Assembly (NCBI GenBank): GCA_015183035.1
Contig: JACZZP010000008.1
Location: 1,488,001-1,552,000 of the forward strand
Source of the DNA: Meloidogyne chitwoodi
Taxonomy: Eukaryota; Nematoda; Chromadorea; Rhabditida; Meloidogynidae
Reading direction: 5' to 3'
DNA length: 64,000 bases
Under the pieces are notes generated by a model, which searched no databases, had not been told where the DNA came from, and saw only the letters and a list, made by a program, of their open reading frames with translations. This document shows positions 14,001-28,230 of the stretch, piece after piece (positions within the stretch are counted from its first letter, which is position 1; every line of letters begins with the position of its first letter). Both the position numbers and the translations under genes were made by a program.

Positions 14001-17000
14001 ATAGTAGCAAATTGACCAATTTCATGTTGAAGTCGTTCATGACGTTTTATTTGATTTTGAGTACTAAATTCATCTTTTCTAAAAAAATATTTTATATAAT
14101 ATTTTTTTCTAATAAATTATTCAAACCCTCTCTCATCTTGCATCATATAAAGTTCTTGTTCACTCATCCAAGCTTCAGCTTCTGCACAATCATAAAGATA
14201 TTGGTGAGCACGTTCAGCATCTATTAATCTTTGTTTTCTTTCTTCTATAACATTTTTTAATCCTTCCCAAGTATTATTTAATTCATTTAATTTTTCTTTA
14301 AATTTATCAGCATCTTCATGCCCTTCATCAATTAATTTTTGTCCATTTGAACGAATTTGGTTAATCCAAGGGTCATGATTATCAACTTCATTTCGTAAGG
14401 ATTGAGTATTCTTTTGTAAACGGTTACAATCAAATAATGAATTTCCAATATCTAAAGATTCAGCTATTGGCATTCTTTCTCCAACCCAAAGCTTTTCATC
14501 ATCAACATCACGCAAAAATTGAAAGGCGGCTTTTTTACGTTCCAAATTGCGGCGGCGTTCATCCAATGGAGCTTGTAACCTTTGCAATTGTTCGGTTATA
14601 GCAATACGATGGGCACGAATTTGTTCAATTTGTTCAGGCTTAATATTAAAAAAATTTAAATTATATTATTTCCACGAATTTATTTAAAAAATCAAAAAAA
14701 AAAATAAACCTGCATTTCTTCTAATTTTTGTTCCATTTCTTGTAACGAATCCAAATGTTGCACATTTTTCGACATTTCTTGTTCCATTTCTTTTTGTTTT
14801 TGCATAGCAAAATCTACGGTTATTCTATCTTGTGGTGGAGCTGCTTCAGGAGTAACAATTAATTGTTCAAGTTGTTGGGCCCAGTCCTGAAATAAATTAT
14901 ATATATATATATCAGATTGGTCAAAAAATATTAAGAGATGCTAAAAAATTTAATAAAAATAAATAAAATTACCTGAACTTCTCCAATACTTTGTACATAA
15001 AGTTGTTGGCGATTAGCATCAAATAATCGCTGTCCTTTTTCTTCTGTAGTTTTTTCTAATTGTTCCCATTGTTGTTCTAATTCAACCATTTGTGGATCTA
15101 TTATTCCAGTAAATTCTGGCTTTTCTTCTGCTAAATGTTCAGCAGCATGGTGTAGTTGTTCAAGACGTGCTTTATTTGCTTGTAATTCTGCTTGAAATGC
15201 TTGATGTCGCATGAATTTCGAAGTTATTGTTTTTGCATCACGATAAGTCTCATCTTGGGCCCGTATCTATAAATTTGAAGAATTTGTTAAACAAAAGCTC
15301 TCAGTCACAAATAAGCTTGAAAAATATTATCAAATATGATTATCTTACAATTAGATAGGTAATAAATATTTCTATCCGCGAGGGAAAATAGTAAAAACTA
15401 ACCATTTTCTCTTCTATCCATTCACGTAACTCTTCACAATCTGAGAGGAATTGTTGCACATGCCATCTAAATTATTAAAAAATAATTAAATTAAAGAATA
15501 ATATTTTTAATTAAAAAGATAAATTTATTTTAAAAAAACATAAAATCATACGCTTCTCGTAGTTTTTCCAATACTTGTTGTGCCTTCTCTCTATTCGCTG
15601 CACGACGTTCTTCTATATTTCTTGCTTTTTTATGTATTTTATCCGCTGCATAATGTCCATCTGCACAAAGTTGATCTCCAAGTTGTACAACTGAACGAAG
15701 TTTTTCGTCATTGGCCTCCATTGTTGTTTGAAAGTCTTGATGTCTTTTTAAAACATTTTCTGCTTGTTCTAAAGATGTAGGTTGTTCTTCTCTTGCTAAA
15801 CGATTTTCTTGTTGTGAAAGGATAACTTCGGCTTGTTTAGCTTTTTGCAAGAAAGTTTGAAGGTTTAGACCTTGACTGAGGAACTAAAAAAAGAGAAATT
15901 TTAGTTTCTATCCCAGTCCTGCAGTAAAATATTCAATTACCTGTTGTCTGTTCTCCCACATACGGCCAAGCTCTTCCCAACCTTCTTCCAGTCCTCCAAG
16001 TCTCTGTCTCAGGAACATATATTGTGGACTTAAAAATTTAAATATTTTTTTAAAATATTTTAGCCATTTATTTACTCGGTTTGATCTTGAGTAACTCTAT
16101 CGCCCATTGCGCGCATCTTACGATAATCCTGAAAATTTATTAGTTAGAGAATCAAAAAAAAGTTAGATTTTATTTTTCCAATGATAAACACCATATATTT
16201 AACATACTTCTCCATAGCCATCGATCTCCTCCCGAATGACAGCTAAAATTATTTTAAATATTTTAAAATAATTTTAATAATTATAAGTCACCATGCTGTT
16301 GGAGGAGTTGTTCTGCTTCGGCCAATGATTGGGGCTCGTCTTCGGACGCCACCTGTCTTTGGGTGGCTGAGAGCCAAGCCTGTAAATATTTTTACGTTTT
16401 AAATATTCTTAATTTTATTTATTTACCTGGAAGTGATCGAGATCGCGTAGAAAGCGTTGTAGGTCGCCGGCCTCATCCAGCTTTGCTTCTTGTTCGCGTA
16501 CTTTCTTGTTTAATAAATCCCAGACCTGTGATAGAAAAATAATTAAATTTATCTTTGTAAGTTGTAAAATTTTTAAACTTGGTGAATTCTTGTAACGCTT
16601 TCTCTAATCTGAGCAGCTTCAGCTGGCTTTTCTCTTTCAATTTGTGTAGCTTCTTGTTGAAGAGCAGCCAATTTAGCTTGTATAGCCCCCAAATCTCTTT
16701 CCATCATAGATAATCTTCTTTGTAATTTCATAACTCCACTCAAATCTCCAGTCAATTCATCAGTGTCTGCCAACATTCTAGTTTTATCTTCAATCCAAGT
16801 CACAGTTTCTTGGCAGTCGATACGGAATGTTTCTACACGATGAGCACGATCCAGGTCAGCTTTCTTCAAATCCACCATATCTCTAAGTTGAGCCCATCGG
16901 GCATTTAAAGCATTTTGACGAGCCAAAATTTCATCAGAATTTGGATGTTCAACCTGAAAATTTGTTGGAAACTTCTAAATTAACATAGTGATAAATATAA

Positions 17001-20000
17001 TCATTAGTAAAAATATTCAATAATTCACTAACCTGTAACATTTGTCTTGCCAGTTCATTAATAGTTCTCACCTATAAATTAAAAAAATTGATTTAAATTA
17101 TTTAAAAGAATTAAATTTTAATATTAAATAGAAAAAAAACTTTTATTTACTTTAGCTGCTTGATTGGCCATATCTGCTTGTAATGTTTCAAATCTATGCC
17201 TCATAATTTCAACTTCTTCCAAATCTGGTCCAGGAATAAATGTAGCTAATAATTTTCCTTTTTCATCTAGCCAGGATTCAACAGTGTCGACATCAGCCAA
17301 AAGTTTATAAAGAGAAAGAGCATCAATTAAACGTTGTTTTCGTAACCGAGCAATTTCAACAAGTTCATATTTGCGCTTTTGAGTGCCACTTAGACGTTGT
17401 TGAATATCAGGTTGTGCACGAGCCTTAATGATAATTAATTTTATTTTAAATATTTATTTTTTCAAGAATAACCGGTTCAGGCAATTGTTGTGCCTGTGCC
17501 TCCAATTGAGCAATATGTCGGCCAAAACGTTCCAATTCCTCAGAAACACCATCATGTTTCTTTAGTAATGCTTGTACTGATTGTTCGTCATGGCCAACAT
17601 CATCTGTAGAAACAACACGCATTGTATCAAGCAAATAGGCATCAACATCATCAGCATCATGAAAGAACTGGAAGTAAATATTATGTAGAAGTATTATAAA
17701 AATATTAAAGATCATGTTCAAGTGGGCAGCATAAAAGATAGAAATACTTGTAAAATAACTTATCGTAAAAAATATAGTTCTTACCTGATAATATTCAACA
17801 GCTCCCTCCAATTCCTTCCTACGCTCATCCGCCAACTTCTTCAAATAGTCATAATAAGCACGTATTTCTGCTATTCTAAGAGGAACTGGACCACTTCCAG
17901 GGATTTGTTCATCAACTAATTGTTGGCCTTGTTGTTGTAAATCATCAAGTGCTCGGCCCAAATCGGCAAGATTATTTTCAGCATTTTTGTGTTTGGCAAG
18001 AAGACGGTTAACAGAAAAAATATCGCGACCAGTATCTTTTTGGGCGAGAACCTCAAATTTATTTATTTATTTAAAGAAAATAAAGAAATGAGGTAAACAG
18101 AAATTACCTGTTCTTGTTCCTTAAAATGTGTTTCCAGATCAGTCAAGTCCCAATTAAATTGACAAAGTCGTTTATTATCATCCAATCGAGCTTTTCTAGC
18201 AGCTGCCAATTCCAAAAGTTCTTTATAACGTTGTTCCAAAGATTGCATTCTTTCGCGAACAACTGTTGGTTCCACAGGTTTATAGCCTTCTGTATCATCT
18301 CTAGAAAATCGTTCAGCTTGGCGATTGACATTTTGTACATGATCTGAGATTATATTAAGATCAGATTCAAGTAATGCATGTTTTTGTAATAATTCTTCAA
18401 CGTCCATTAGATGTTGACCGAGTTCATCAGAGTCAAGTTTTGCACTAAGTTCGTCCATCTAAAAAAGAAAGGAAATAAACAAATTAATATTAAATTTTTC
18501 TCAAAATCCTCAAATTTTATTAAAAAAAGTTTCTCACCATATCCAACACATTAACCATTTCATGGAAGATTTTTTGAACAATTAAACTCAATTCTAGTCG
18601 TTGGCGACGGCCTTGAAGCAATTCAAGTAAATGATTCCAAAGGCCAAGAACATGTTCCTTCCTTTCGTTAATACGTCCAATATCGTGATATTTTTCTGCT
18701 TCTAACTCAGCTGCAACAGCAATAACTGCTTGAACACGTTCCTCATAGGCATAAATATCTTTAAAAAATAGTTAATATTTTTAAGAAAATTTTATTTTTT
18801 AATACCCGTTTCAATAGCTTCATGCTTTTTATTTGCAGCCACTACACTAGCCAGATCTGTTCCAAAGTTATCTTGACTAACTAGGCGTTGATTCTCCTGT
18901 AGCCAAGTTTCTCTCATTCCAGCCTTTTTATCGAAACGAGTTGCCAATTGTTCCAATTTTTCTTGCCTAATAATTTTTCCTAATTTTTTTAAATTTTTAT
19001 TTTTACCTAATAAGCTCTTCTTTAAGTGCCAATTCCCTTTCATGCTCAGAACGTTCCAAAGATCTCCATGCTCTATTTATATCACTAATAGTCCGGCCTT
19101 CACGAGGCAGAAAGGCACGTTGGTTGTTGGCTCTCATACGAGAAAGTAGTGAAAATAAAAGCATTTCAAGTTCTCCTTTTTCCTAAATTATTAAATTTAG
19201 TATTTATCATTTTTATAAAAAATTACCTGAAATCTTGGAGGTTTTTCTTCAACTCTATAAGTATTAAATGAGGTCAATTGTTGTTGAACACCTCGTAAAG
19301 AGTTTGCAAATTGTCTATCGTTAAGTTCAGCAATTTTAGCTTTAATCCATTCTAAAAGATCAGAGCTAAGTTGTTCATAACGATCAACTAAAGCCTCATT
19401 TTCCATTAATTCTCCAACAACTTTTCCAATCCTTCTGCCTTGAATTGTTTCTTGTTTAAGCTGAAAAAGAATTTAATAATTTATTTTAATTTAAATAAAT
19501 CCAACTTCAAGTAAATATATTTAAATTTTTAGATTACCTTATTAAAGTAATGATAATAAGTGACAACATAAGTAATAATTGATTTCTCATCAGGTTGTTC
19601 GACATTAACATCTAAAAATCAAAAAGTTGAAATAAAATAATAAAAGAATATTACTAATTTTTAGAATTAATTATAAAATTTAATTAAATTATCAAAATAT
19701 TCCTTTATTGCCCCTCTCTATTTACCTTCAGGATCAAGTAATTTTGCTAATCCCAATTGCTGTTCTGCAATATCAAAAGCATTTTTCAAATTAAAAAGGG
19801 CATTAGATTTTTGTAGATTATCATAATTAATTAAATCAGATCTATGTTTATGTATTAAAGCATTAAAAGCAAGTCCATCTCTCCAACTTGTAGTAAAATT
19901 ACGAACATTAACATTTCTATAACCAGCAGTTTTCATTTGGCACCAAAGTAATAAAGCCTCTTTTGCAGAACGTGTTTCCAAATTATCAACATCTTCAAAA

Positions 20001-21158
20001 GTAATATCTTGTATCTAAAAGTATTTTTTAATTGTTTTAAAAAAACTAAAAATTACCTGGAATCGTAAAATTATAGTCCATATTAATCCAAGTGTTAATC
20101 TCGGTGCCCCATCTACATAGTAAAAATATATTTATTTTTATAAAATTATGTCTAATAAAAAGAGAAATAAAATTTTAAAAGAATATTTTAAATCTTTATT
20201 CTTTTTATCTAATTTTTAATATACCATACCTACAATATCCTGTGATCCAAGGTTTTCCAAATGAACGTGTTGATCTCTTAGAAATTGTAGAGCTTTGTCT
20301 ACATTTTCCAAACAATGAATTCTCATTTTTCCGCGAGTTGGACGTTGTAAACGATCACCAGATAGCACCTTTTTTCAAAATTTTTTAAATTAAATTAGTA
20401 GAATCTTAAAATAACTGTTAAAATTTCTAAATTGTCTTTAAAATAAATAAAAAAAACTAAGGCATTATAGACTAAAGGTACATTGACAATAATTATGAAA
20501 AACGGATTAAATCCAAATTATTCTTCCTAATAAATATATTTAAAAGAAGACTTTTTTAGGGGGAGGGGGGTATCATTTCACCGACGCCGTTTCCGCGATA
20601 GGATTTGACCGACAGATTTTTACCGACGCCGTTTGACCGAATTCGTCGGTCAAACGAGACCTTTTCAACGGTCGATCAAATGACATCGGTCAAACGGCGT
20701 CGGTGAAATGAGTCGCTCCCACTTTTTTATATAATTTTACATTTCGCCAACCTTATAAATATTTTTAAAATAAATAGCTCATTTTATTAAATTTAAAATT
20801 ATTTAACCTCTAAAAGTTTGAGTAACATTTTTCCGTCACGTAAATCAGCATATAAATCTTGAATTTTACAATTAACTCGAATTAGGTGAGAATTGACCCA
20901 TTTGGTGAATGTTTTCTTTTGTACATTTTCTCGTTCATCTTTAAATATTTTTTAATAATAAAAACATTTAAATATTTTATTTTAATCTTAAATTAAATAA
21001 ATTTATTTTTAATTACCGGCCAATGCCTTAATTCTATGTCGTTCAAAAAGCCTCGAGGATGAATTGTCGTCATAATCGCCGTTTTCTTCAGTATAATCAT
21101 TAATTGCCCCACTACCTCCATTTTCCATAGGGCCACGGACTGCAATATCTGTTGTCAT
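11067..21158 (-). CDS. unc-70: Beta-spectrin (UNC-70 type), complete gene
   Basis: Large gene of some 30 or more exons, read from ATG at 21158 ([15 protein letters not shown]) to TAA at 11067. The N-terminal actin-binding tandem CH domains run from about 20,940 ([33 protein letters not shown]) through 19,960 ([37 protein letters not shown]) to about 19,540 ([10 protein letters not shown]). A long series of about 106-residue spectrin repeats follows, with typical W and L/H heptads, between about 19,400 and 12,150. A Pro/Ser-rich linker comes next, then a C-terminal PH domain at about 11,705-11,240 ([46 protein letters not shown]) and a basic tail ending GFFSRSKK. No SH3 domain is seen, so this is conventional beta-spectrin rather than beta-heavy. 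It acts with alpha-spectrin in the submembrane cytoskeleton of neurons, muscle and epithelia. I did not count every repeat. Confidence 0.95.
20574..20710. repeat. Palindromic (foldback) element in a unc-70 intron
   Basis: Perfect 19-bp terminal inverted repeats: CATTTCACCGACGCCGTTT at 20574-20592 and its complement at 20692-20710. Shorter internal copies of ACCGACGCCGTTTGACCGA and its complement occur inside. The GC content is about 50% in a strongly AT-rich intron within the CH-domain region. It has the structure of a MITE/foldback element without coding capacity. Immediately upstream lies a short G-run (GGGGGAGGGGGG at about 20559-20570). Confidence 0.8.
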
Positions 21159-21300
21159 CAATCAATCAAAAATAGTCTTTTTTAGACAAAATATATATCA
21201 GAAAAATATTTAATGGCAGTTTTTTTTAGTATCGCGCAAAGGATGAAACGGCGAGAGGCACTCGCGCGAAAAATGCAAGCAGATGCTGAAAAAATAAAAT
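21159..21300 (-). promoter_or_regulatory. unc-70 5' leader / proximal promoter region
   Basis: Upstream of the unc-70 ATG is a GC-richer island (about 21,225-21,290; TCGCGCAAAGG, CACTCGCGCG) in otherwise AT-rich DNA. It is plausible as leader or core promoter sequence. No specific factor site is claimed. Confidence 0.35.
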
Positions 21301-24300
21301 AAAAATTCCACAAATGTTTCTTTTTTTAGGAGATAAAGAAAAAAAAATACGTTAAAAATAATCTGTTCAAATAAATAATAATAAAATTAGGGCATTTTTG
21401 CAAATAATTTTTATTAATAATAAATTAATTTAAAAGAAGAAGAAGAATAAATGAAATAAATTTAGATTAAAAAATATTTAATGATATATTATTATTTTAA
21501 ATAAAATTAATCAGAGAAAATAAATAAAAATATTTTAGAAAATAAATTTATTAATTAAATATTCAAATTAACAAAAAATAATAAAAAAATAAAGATTATA
21601 TTTATTTTAATATTAAATTTAAAAAATAAATAAAATTGCCCAAAAATATTATATAAAATTTAGTAATTAATTAAAATAAATTATTTTAATCAAAAAATGA
21701 AAAAGAATTTTTTGTAAATCTAAATAACCACATCTGTATGTAATAAAAACACTTTTGAAGTAAAATATATTTTAAACCATTACTGCCTTTTATTTTACTT
21801 ATAAATGTCAGTCAGTCAATAAAAATAAAAAAATTAATAAAATATTTTTGTATAAAAGGAATTTAATTTTTAATACATAAAATATCTAGAAAATATTAAA
21901 TATTTTTTATTAAAATGATTAATTCGAAATTAAGATTTTTTAAACCGAAAACTGAAATTATTTTAAATAAATTACTTAATAAAATATTATTTCTAAACAT
22001 TTTAATAATTATTTTGTAAAAATAAATGTGAGAATAAATGACTAGACTAAATATCATAAATAAAAAAATAATATTTGAAATAATCTTTAATTTTTTATAA
22101 CAAAAATAAATTCTTTTGTTGTCAAATTATATTTATTCATTTATATATCACTCTTGTATTAAAATAATATTAAAATAACTTTAATTTTCCAAAAATTTTG
22201 GTCGGACAAATTTATCACTAAAAGAGGAATTTTCCGGTACTCCAGGGGTGGACTTGTCATTTATATTTTGTTAAAAAATAAAAGGACAAATTCATTAATT
22301 TTATTGGATTTTTTAAGAAAGAAAAAAGTTTTGCTGATTAATGAGGAAATAATGAAACAAGAAAACATTTGTTTTTTTGAAGATTTATATTTTTAAAAAA
22401 AAAAGAAGAAAGAAAATCATATTTTATTTCAATAATAATATAAAGCTTAGCTAAAATAAATAAACTTTTTGAAAGAAAAAAATTTTTGGAAAAAATATTT
22501 TATTTTAATATACAAAAAAGAGATATTTCTCAAATATTCTTCCATAAATTTAAAAAATATTTAATAAAATATTTAGATAAATATAATTAATTAATATATT
22601 TATTTATTTATTTGTACCAAGCACCAGAAGGAGAAAATGTTTTTTTTTATTTATTTATTAAATGAATGTAAACATTAACAAATATATTAATTATGATAAC
22701 AGATAATCTTTAATTTAAATTATAATTTATATTTTGATTTTTAGATTTTTTTTAAAGAAACAAAAAATAATTTGATAATAATAATTAAAATATTTAATTC
22801 TTTTTTAAATAATAATAAAAGAAATATATCTATTAAATATTATTTAAATTATTTTAATATAAAAAATCTTTATTCTCTAAAAAAGTAAAATATAATTCTA
22901 ATATCAGATAAATATCTAAAATATAATAAAAAAATGCAAAGCTAGCAATGACCACCATCACTATTATAACTATTTATATAAAACCAACCAACAAAACAAT
23001 TGTCTCTAAAAATGACCATTCCCCCCTTCAATGGCCTTTCCGTATTTTGTGGTTATATTATTCACTCCTATTTCCTCAATCGATCAGTAAAAATACTCGG
23101 TTGGTGCTCAATTCAACGTTATATATTTATTTTAGTACATAGAGAAGAGAAAAAAATAAAATAAATCCAAAAATATTCTTTTAGGACTTCTTTTTTCCCA
23201 AAACTTACTTAAAAGATAACTAAATCTAAAGGGTGGCCTTCAAACACAAAACACTCCAACAAAAAAAGAAAGATATATATTTGTGTTTATAGGTATATTT
23301 ATTTGTCTTTTAAAGAGCAACAAAATGGCTGATGAAAGTAAAAGAACAAAAAAGAAAAATGAAATTAAGAATTTAAATAAATAAATAATAATTATTTTAA
23401 TTTAAAATATTAAATAAATAAATATTGTAAGAGATAAATATCCAATTTTACCTTTAAAAATATTTTAATAAATTTTATAAACATTTCTAATTATTTTATT
23501 ATAAGTATATATTTTTTAAAAGAAATTCATATTTTTAGAGCAAAAAAAAATAAAATAAATAAATAATAAAAAAATGTTATAAAAACTAAAAAAAGGTTGT
23601 GGCCACATATTGGAGAGAAAATATAATTTGAACAATTTAAACAATTACCTCCTTAAAAGCTTAAATAAAAAAATAAAAATATACAAAATATTCTTTTTTT
23701 TGGCAAAAAGAAGCTTTCCCCCTTTTCTCATTTTATTTTTTGCCATTTATTTGACATTGTTATTTTGTGAGACCAGCTGCCACCATTAAAACAACAACAA
23801 CTAGTAGTAGTAGTTAAATAAAAAAAGGGTTTTTTCTCTATTTTATTGTATATTTGACAGAGTAAAATGAAAAAAAAATTAAAAAATATTCTTCCGTTTA
23901 TATCTTTTATTATTCACTTCTTTTAAGCCTTCCCAATTCTTTCCCTTATTTTTTAAAAGAAATATCCAAATAAAAGAAAGAAAATATCTTTTATAAATAA
24001 ATATTTATCCCTTTTAGTTTAAATGTGCCAAAACAAAAGAAAAATTAAATAAAATTAATTTTTAAAAAAATAAAAAAAATGAAATTTTTCAGAAAAAATT
24101 ATTTAAATATAAATAACTGTAACCACAAATCAAATAAATTTATTTTTTAATTTTCCTTTATATTAATTAATTTAAAAAAAATAATATTTTAGTCCTTTTT
24201 TTCTTTTCTCCAAATAAATAATAAAAAAAAAATAAGAAAAATTGTTTATTTATGTTATGAATGAATGTGTTTAAAATTAAAAAAAAACTTTCCAACTGTT

Positions 24301-26822
24301 CAAAAAGAATTAGAAAAATAAAAAATGACAAAAAATAGCTTCACAAAAAAATAAATACCTAAACAATTTTTAAAGAATTAATTTTGGAAAAAAATAAATA
24401 AAAAGAAGGAAAACATTAATAAATTGATTTATATAAATTAATTATTTTAAAATTAAAATAAAAAAAATAAAAAGTCAAAAATAAAAAATTTTAATTGAGT
24501 AAAAAGAATAACATTAAAAAAAAATAAAATAAATTTAAATTTAGTTTTTAAATTAAATTTAGAAGAAATATTTATTTTGAGAAAATTACAGTATTTTTAA
24601 ACAATAAATTATCTGGCGACAAAATATCTTGAAATTAAAAATAAGAATGACCGGTTGGGCGTTGGTTAATTTTAAATATTTATTTATAAAATTCTTTTAT
24701 AAAAGTAAATTAATAATTTAATATTTAGTATTCCCAATTTATTCGTTTAGATGCGCATTTATTTATTTTACAATAACGTACAAATGAGTACATATATTCT
24801 TATTTTAGAATAAGCAGAAAAAACTTTTTTAGAAATTAAATAAAAAAAGAATTATATTTACGAGAGAAAAAATACTAAAATTTATTTGAAGAACTAAATA
24901 ACTAACCAAAATATTATATACAAGAGTGCGGAGAAAAGATATAAAAATTGTTTTATATTTTGTACAGAAAAATTTCGAAAATGAAGGCAGTGAAATGCAT
25001 TTTACACACTGCGGCTCTTTTACAATCGATTAGGCTTTATTGCGTATTTTGTGTTGGAAAAATGGCATAAATGAGGGCAGAAATACTCTAAGGGAGAGAA
25101 AATGTGGTGGGAGGATGTTTGGGCGCAGTCAATTTGACGACAATGTTTTCTATGGCTTTATTTTTTAAATAAAACGCCAAAATGGCCCTTTTTGAGGGAA
25201 ATTGATTATTAAAATGAGAGAAAATAAAAAAGCAATGCATAATATATAATAGACAAAACAACAAAAACAAAAAATGATTGACAGGAAAATTTTATTTTTT
25301 CAAATAAAAATCTTGGAAAGAAGTATCTAAGCTGTCAAATATATCTTAGTTTGTAATATATTTTATTTTTTAAAAGTGAAAAATTAAAAAAAAATAAAAA
25401 TTAAGATAATAGTAATAGTGAAAAATTTAAATTTATTTAGTATTTATTTTTTGATAAAATAAAATTAAATAATTATTTTTTTTGATTATTTTTTTAGGTT
25501 TAATATTTTAAAAGGAGGATCAGAAGAAATTAAAAGTTTAATTTTTTTAAATAAAAAGATGATATTTACTAATTATTTTAAATTTAATCTTTTTACAAAT
25601 ATTTATTGAATGTTAATAATAATAATATTAATTTAATAAATTTAGATAAATTATTTATATTAAAATATACCCGAGATATTACGTTTCCACAATTTAAACA
25701 TTTACAAATAAAATAGTTATATTTGTTGAACTATTTAATTTGGCATTAAACTATTCAGAACTAAAGAAGAGAATGTTCACAATTTTTTTAAATTTAAATT
25801 ACTTTTTTAATTTATAAATATATTAAAATAGTACTTTATTTTATATATAAATTGTAAAATATATTTTTTTATTTAATTCATTTTTATAAATAAAATTATT
25901 ATTATTTATGCCTCTCTTCTTCATTTTAATTTTAAAAAATTTATTGGCTATACATATTGGTTATTCTCTAAATAAATAAATAAAATATTAAGTACTTCTT
26001 TTTGCTTCATTTCATTTTGACAACAATTTTCTTTAAATTCCTCTGGCAAATTGAATAAAAAATAAATTTTAATTTATTAAATAATAATATGGTCATTTTT
26101 AAATATTTTTTACTAAAAATATTTAAATTTTATTCTCTCAAAAATTAAAAAAGCAATTAAACAAATATCTTTTTTAATATTATTATTTTGTACCTTTTTT
26201 CTATCAAAATAAATTCAAAAAAAAAATGCCAATGCATATAAAATGAGAAAAGAAATCAAAATTTATTTAAAATATTTTTTTATTAATTTTTGATGAATTA
26301 AAAAATAAATCAAGTTGAAATATTTTATTTATTTAAAGGACATTTTATTGTTTTTTTTCAATTATTTTAAATCCCATAAACACATCTTTTATTTTATTTT
26401 TTATTTTTGCCTTTTTAGTTATTCAAAAAGCATCAAATTTCAGTCATTTTTCAAAAAAAAAATTGTCGGTATTTTACTTTATAAATAAAAGGACATTAAT
26501 ATTTTTAATATTATTTTTAACAGAGTTTTACTTACATTCTAAAATATTTATTTAAATTTAAATATTATTTTTTTAAATATTTTCTTTAATATTTAATTAT
26601 TTTTTGAGATTATTGTGTTAAATTTTAATTAAATTTTTTTAAAATTTAAATTTATTATATACTTTTTATATTTTTTTAGTTTTTTATTTTCTATTGGCAC
26701 TGTTGGACTTTTTTTGAACATTATTTATTTATTTATTTATTCTTTTTAGAAAAAGTTATTGTTTTACTTTTTATTTTTTAAAACAATAGTATAATTATTT
26801 TTTAAATTTAAATATTATATTT
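21301..26822. other. Long divergent intergenic region
   Basis: About 5.5 kb between unc-70 (-) and a Clc-like gene (+). Mostly A/T. Less AT-rich islands occur at about 22,195-22,262, 22,930-23,100, 24,600-24,665 and 24,960-25,200 and are candidate enhancers or degenerate elements. A 19-codon ORF with good start context (caaaATGGCT) begins at 23,324 and ends in TAA; it is too short to call a gene. No tRNA or other RNA gene was recognised. Confidence 0.4.
25499..25716 (+). pseudogene. Possible coding remnant
   Basis: After a TTTTTTTAG acceptor-like site at about 25,498 the frame reads FNILKGGSEEIKSLIFLNKK and then stops near 25,608. A second frame just downstream gives NLDKLFILKYTRDITFPQFK before a stop at 25,716. 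The two blocks look protein-like but need a frameshift, and no start or partner exon was found. It could be chance in AT-rich DNA. No family recognised. Confidence 0.2.
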
Positions 26823-27996
26823 ATGAATTTATTTAATTTAAATAATAATAATAATTCATTTCTTTTTCTTTGTATTTATTCAACATTATTAGGATGTATA
26901 ATTTGTTTAATATCTTTAACTCTTCCTGGTTGGCAAATTTTAGATTTAACAGAATTAAATGCTTTACATGAACATTCAATATTATATGATTGTATTATTT
27001 CTGAAGTAATTTATTTTATTTAATTAATTAATTAAATTTAATTAATAAAAGATAACTCCATTAAATTCTTTAAAATTAATTAATCAAAATAATAATCAAA
27101 AACAATCATTAAAACCATCTAGGCAATGTAAATATAAATTCGAAGATTTATCTAATTGGCAAACTTCTTTTTTTATTAAAATGGCTTTTGAAGAAAAAGA
27201 TTTTAATGCTAGAGAATATTTAAATAATCATCGATTTTTACGTTTAAAATTATTTTAAATTTAATTTTTAATTTTTAAAGCTCAACATAAATCAGTTTTA
27301 TTTTTTTGTATTTTTACTTTTTTATTTTCTTTTATTTCAATTTTTGTTGGTTTTTGTTCTTCTTGTTTTCTTCCAAATAATATTATTTTAAATAATATTT
27401 TTATTGGATTAGCAAGTTTTTTTTTTTTTTAAATTAATTTTTTTTAAAAAAAGCTATTTGTTCAATTATTGCTGATATTTCTTTTTGGATTTCTTCTGAA
27501 AATAATAATAAAATTAAAGGATCTAATACAATTATTTATCAAGTAATAATTAATTAATTAAATTAATATTAATTTATTTATTTTAGCAACATTTAAGTTA
27601 TGCTTTTTTTATTCATTGTATTGGTTCATTAATTATTTTAATTTCATTTATATTTAATATTTTATCTTCTTATTTATTTTTAATTAAAGAATATAAAAGA
27701 AGAAATCAAAATAATAAATTATTAAATAATAATGAAAAGTAAATAATATAATTATTTTAAAATAATTTAATTTAATTTTAAGTTCAATACAACAAAATAA
27801 TAATAATAATAAATATTTACTTCTTTCTGATTTATTTAATATCGAAAGGGCAGCATTAACAACTTCATTAGAAACTTTTCCTCCACCACCTCCTGGTACT
27901 CCACAATTTATAATAAATAAAAATAATAAATATTTAAATAATAATACTTGTATTGAACAATTAAATTATAATAATATTAAATGTTCTCATGTTTAA
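26823..27996 (+). CDS. Clc-like four-TM protein (claudin superfamily), paralogue A
   Basis: Six or so exons with short introns. After an Asn-rich start, TM1 is FLFLCIYSTLLGCIICLISL, followed by LPGWQILDLTELNALHEHS and a Cys two residues later. That matches the nematode Clc-like signature SPxWQVVDxREFxxEHxHGLWxDC. Three further hydrophobic segments follow: FFCIFTFLFSFISIFVGFCSSC, IGLASFFFF joined to AICSIIADISFW, and FFIHCIGSLIILISFIFN. The C-terminal tail is long, Asn-rich and cytoplasmic, with a Pro run (FPPPPPGTPQF). Clc-like proteins are nematode relatives of claudin/PMP22 membrane proteins; a junctional or channel-associated role is family inference. The stop codon TAA (27994-27996) overlaps a polyadenylation signal AATAAA at 27996-28001. 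Confidence 0.75.
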
Positions 27997-28230
27997 ATAA
28001 AAATATATTTTTAATAAATTAATAATAAATATTTATTTATTTTTATTCAAACGAGAAAATAATTAAATTTAATTTAAAAAAGAAAGAAAATTCTCTTAAT
28101 TGGTAAAATTTAAATTTAAAAAAATTAAATATAAATAATTTTATTTTTTAAATTTAAAATTAATTTAAAAAAAAAAGAGATCTCTTTTTTTATTTAATTT
28201 TTAAATTTAAATTTATTTTAAAAAATCCAA

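Noticed and set aside
22948..23142. 64-codon plus-strand ORF in the intergenic region
   Set aside because: No domain, no matching exons, and composition explained by a slightly less AT-rich patch.
25088..25270. 60-codon minus-strand ORF with a hydrophobic start
   Set aside because: Low-complexity Phe/Leu frame from A-rich DNA; no splice partners or family resemblance.
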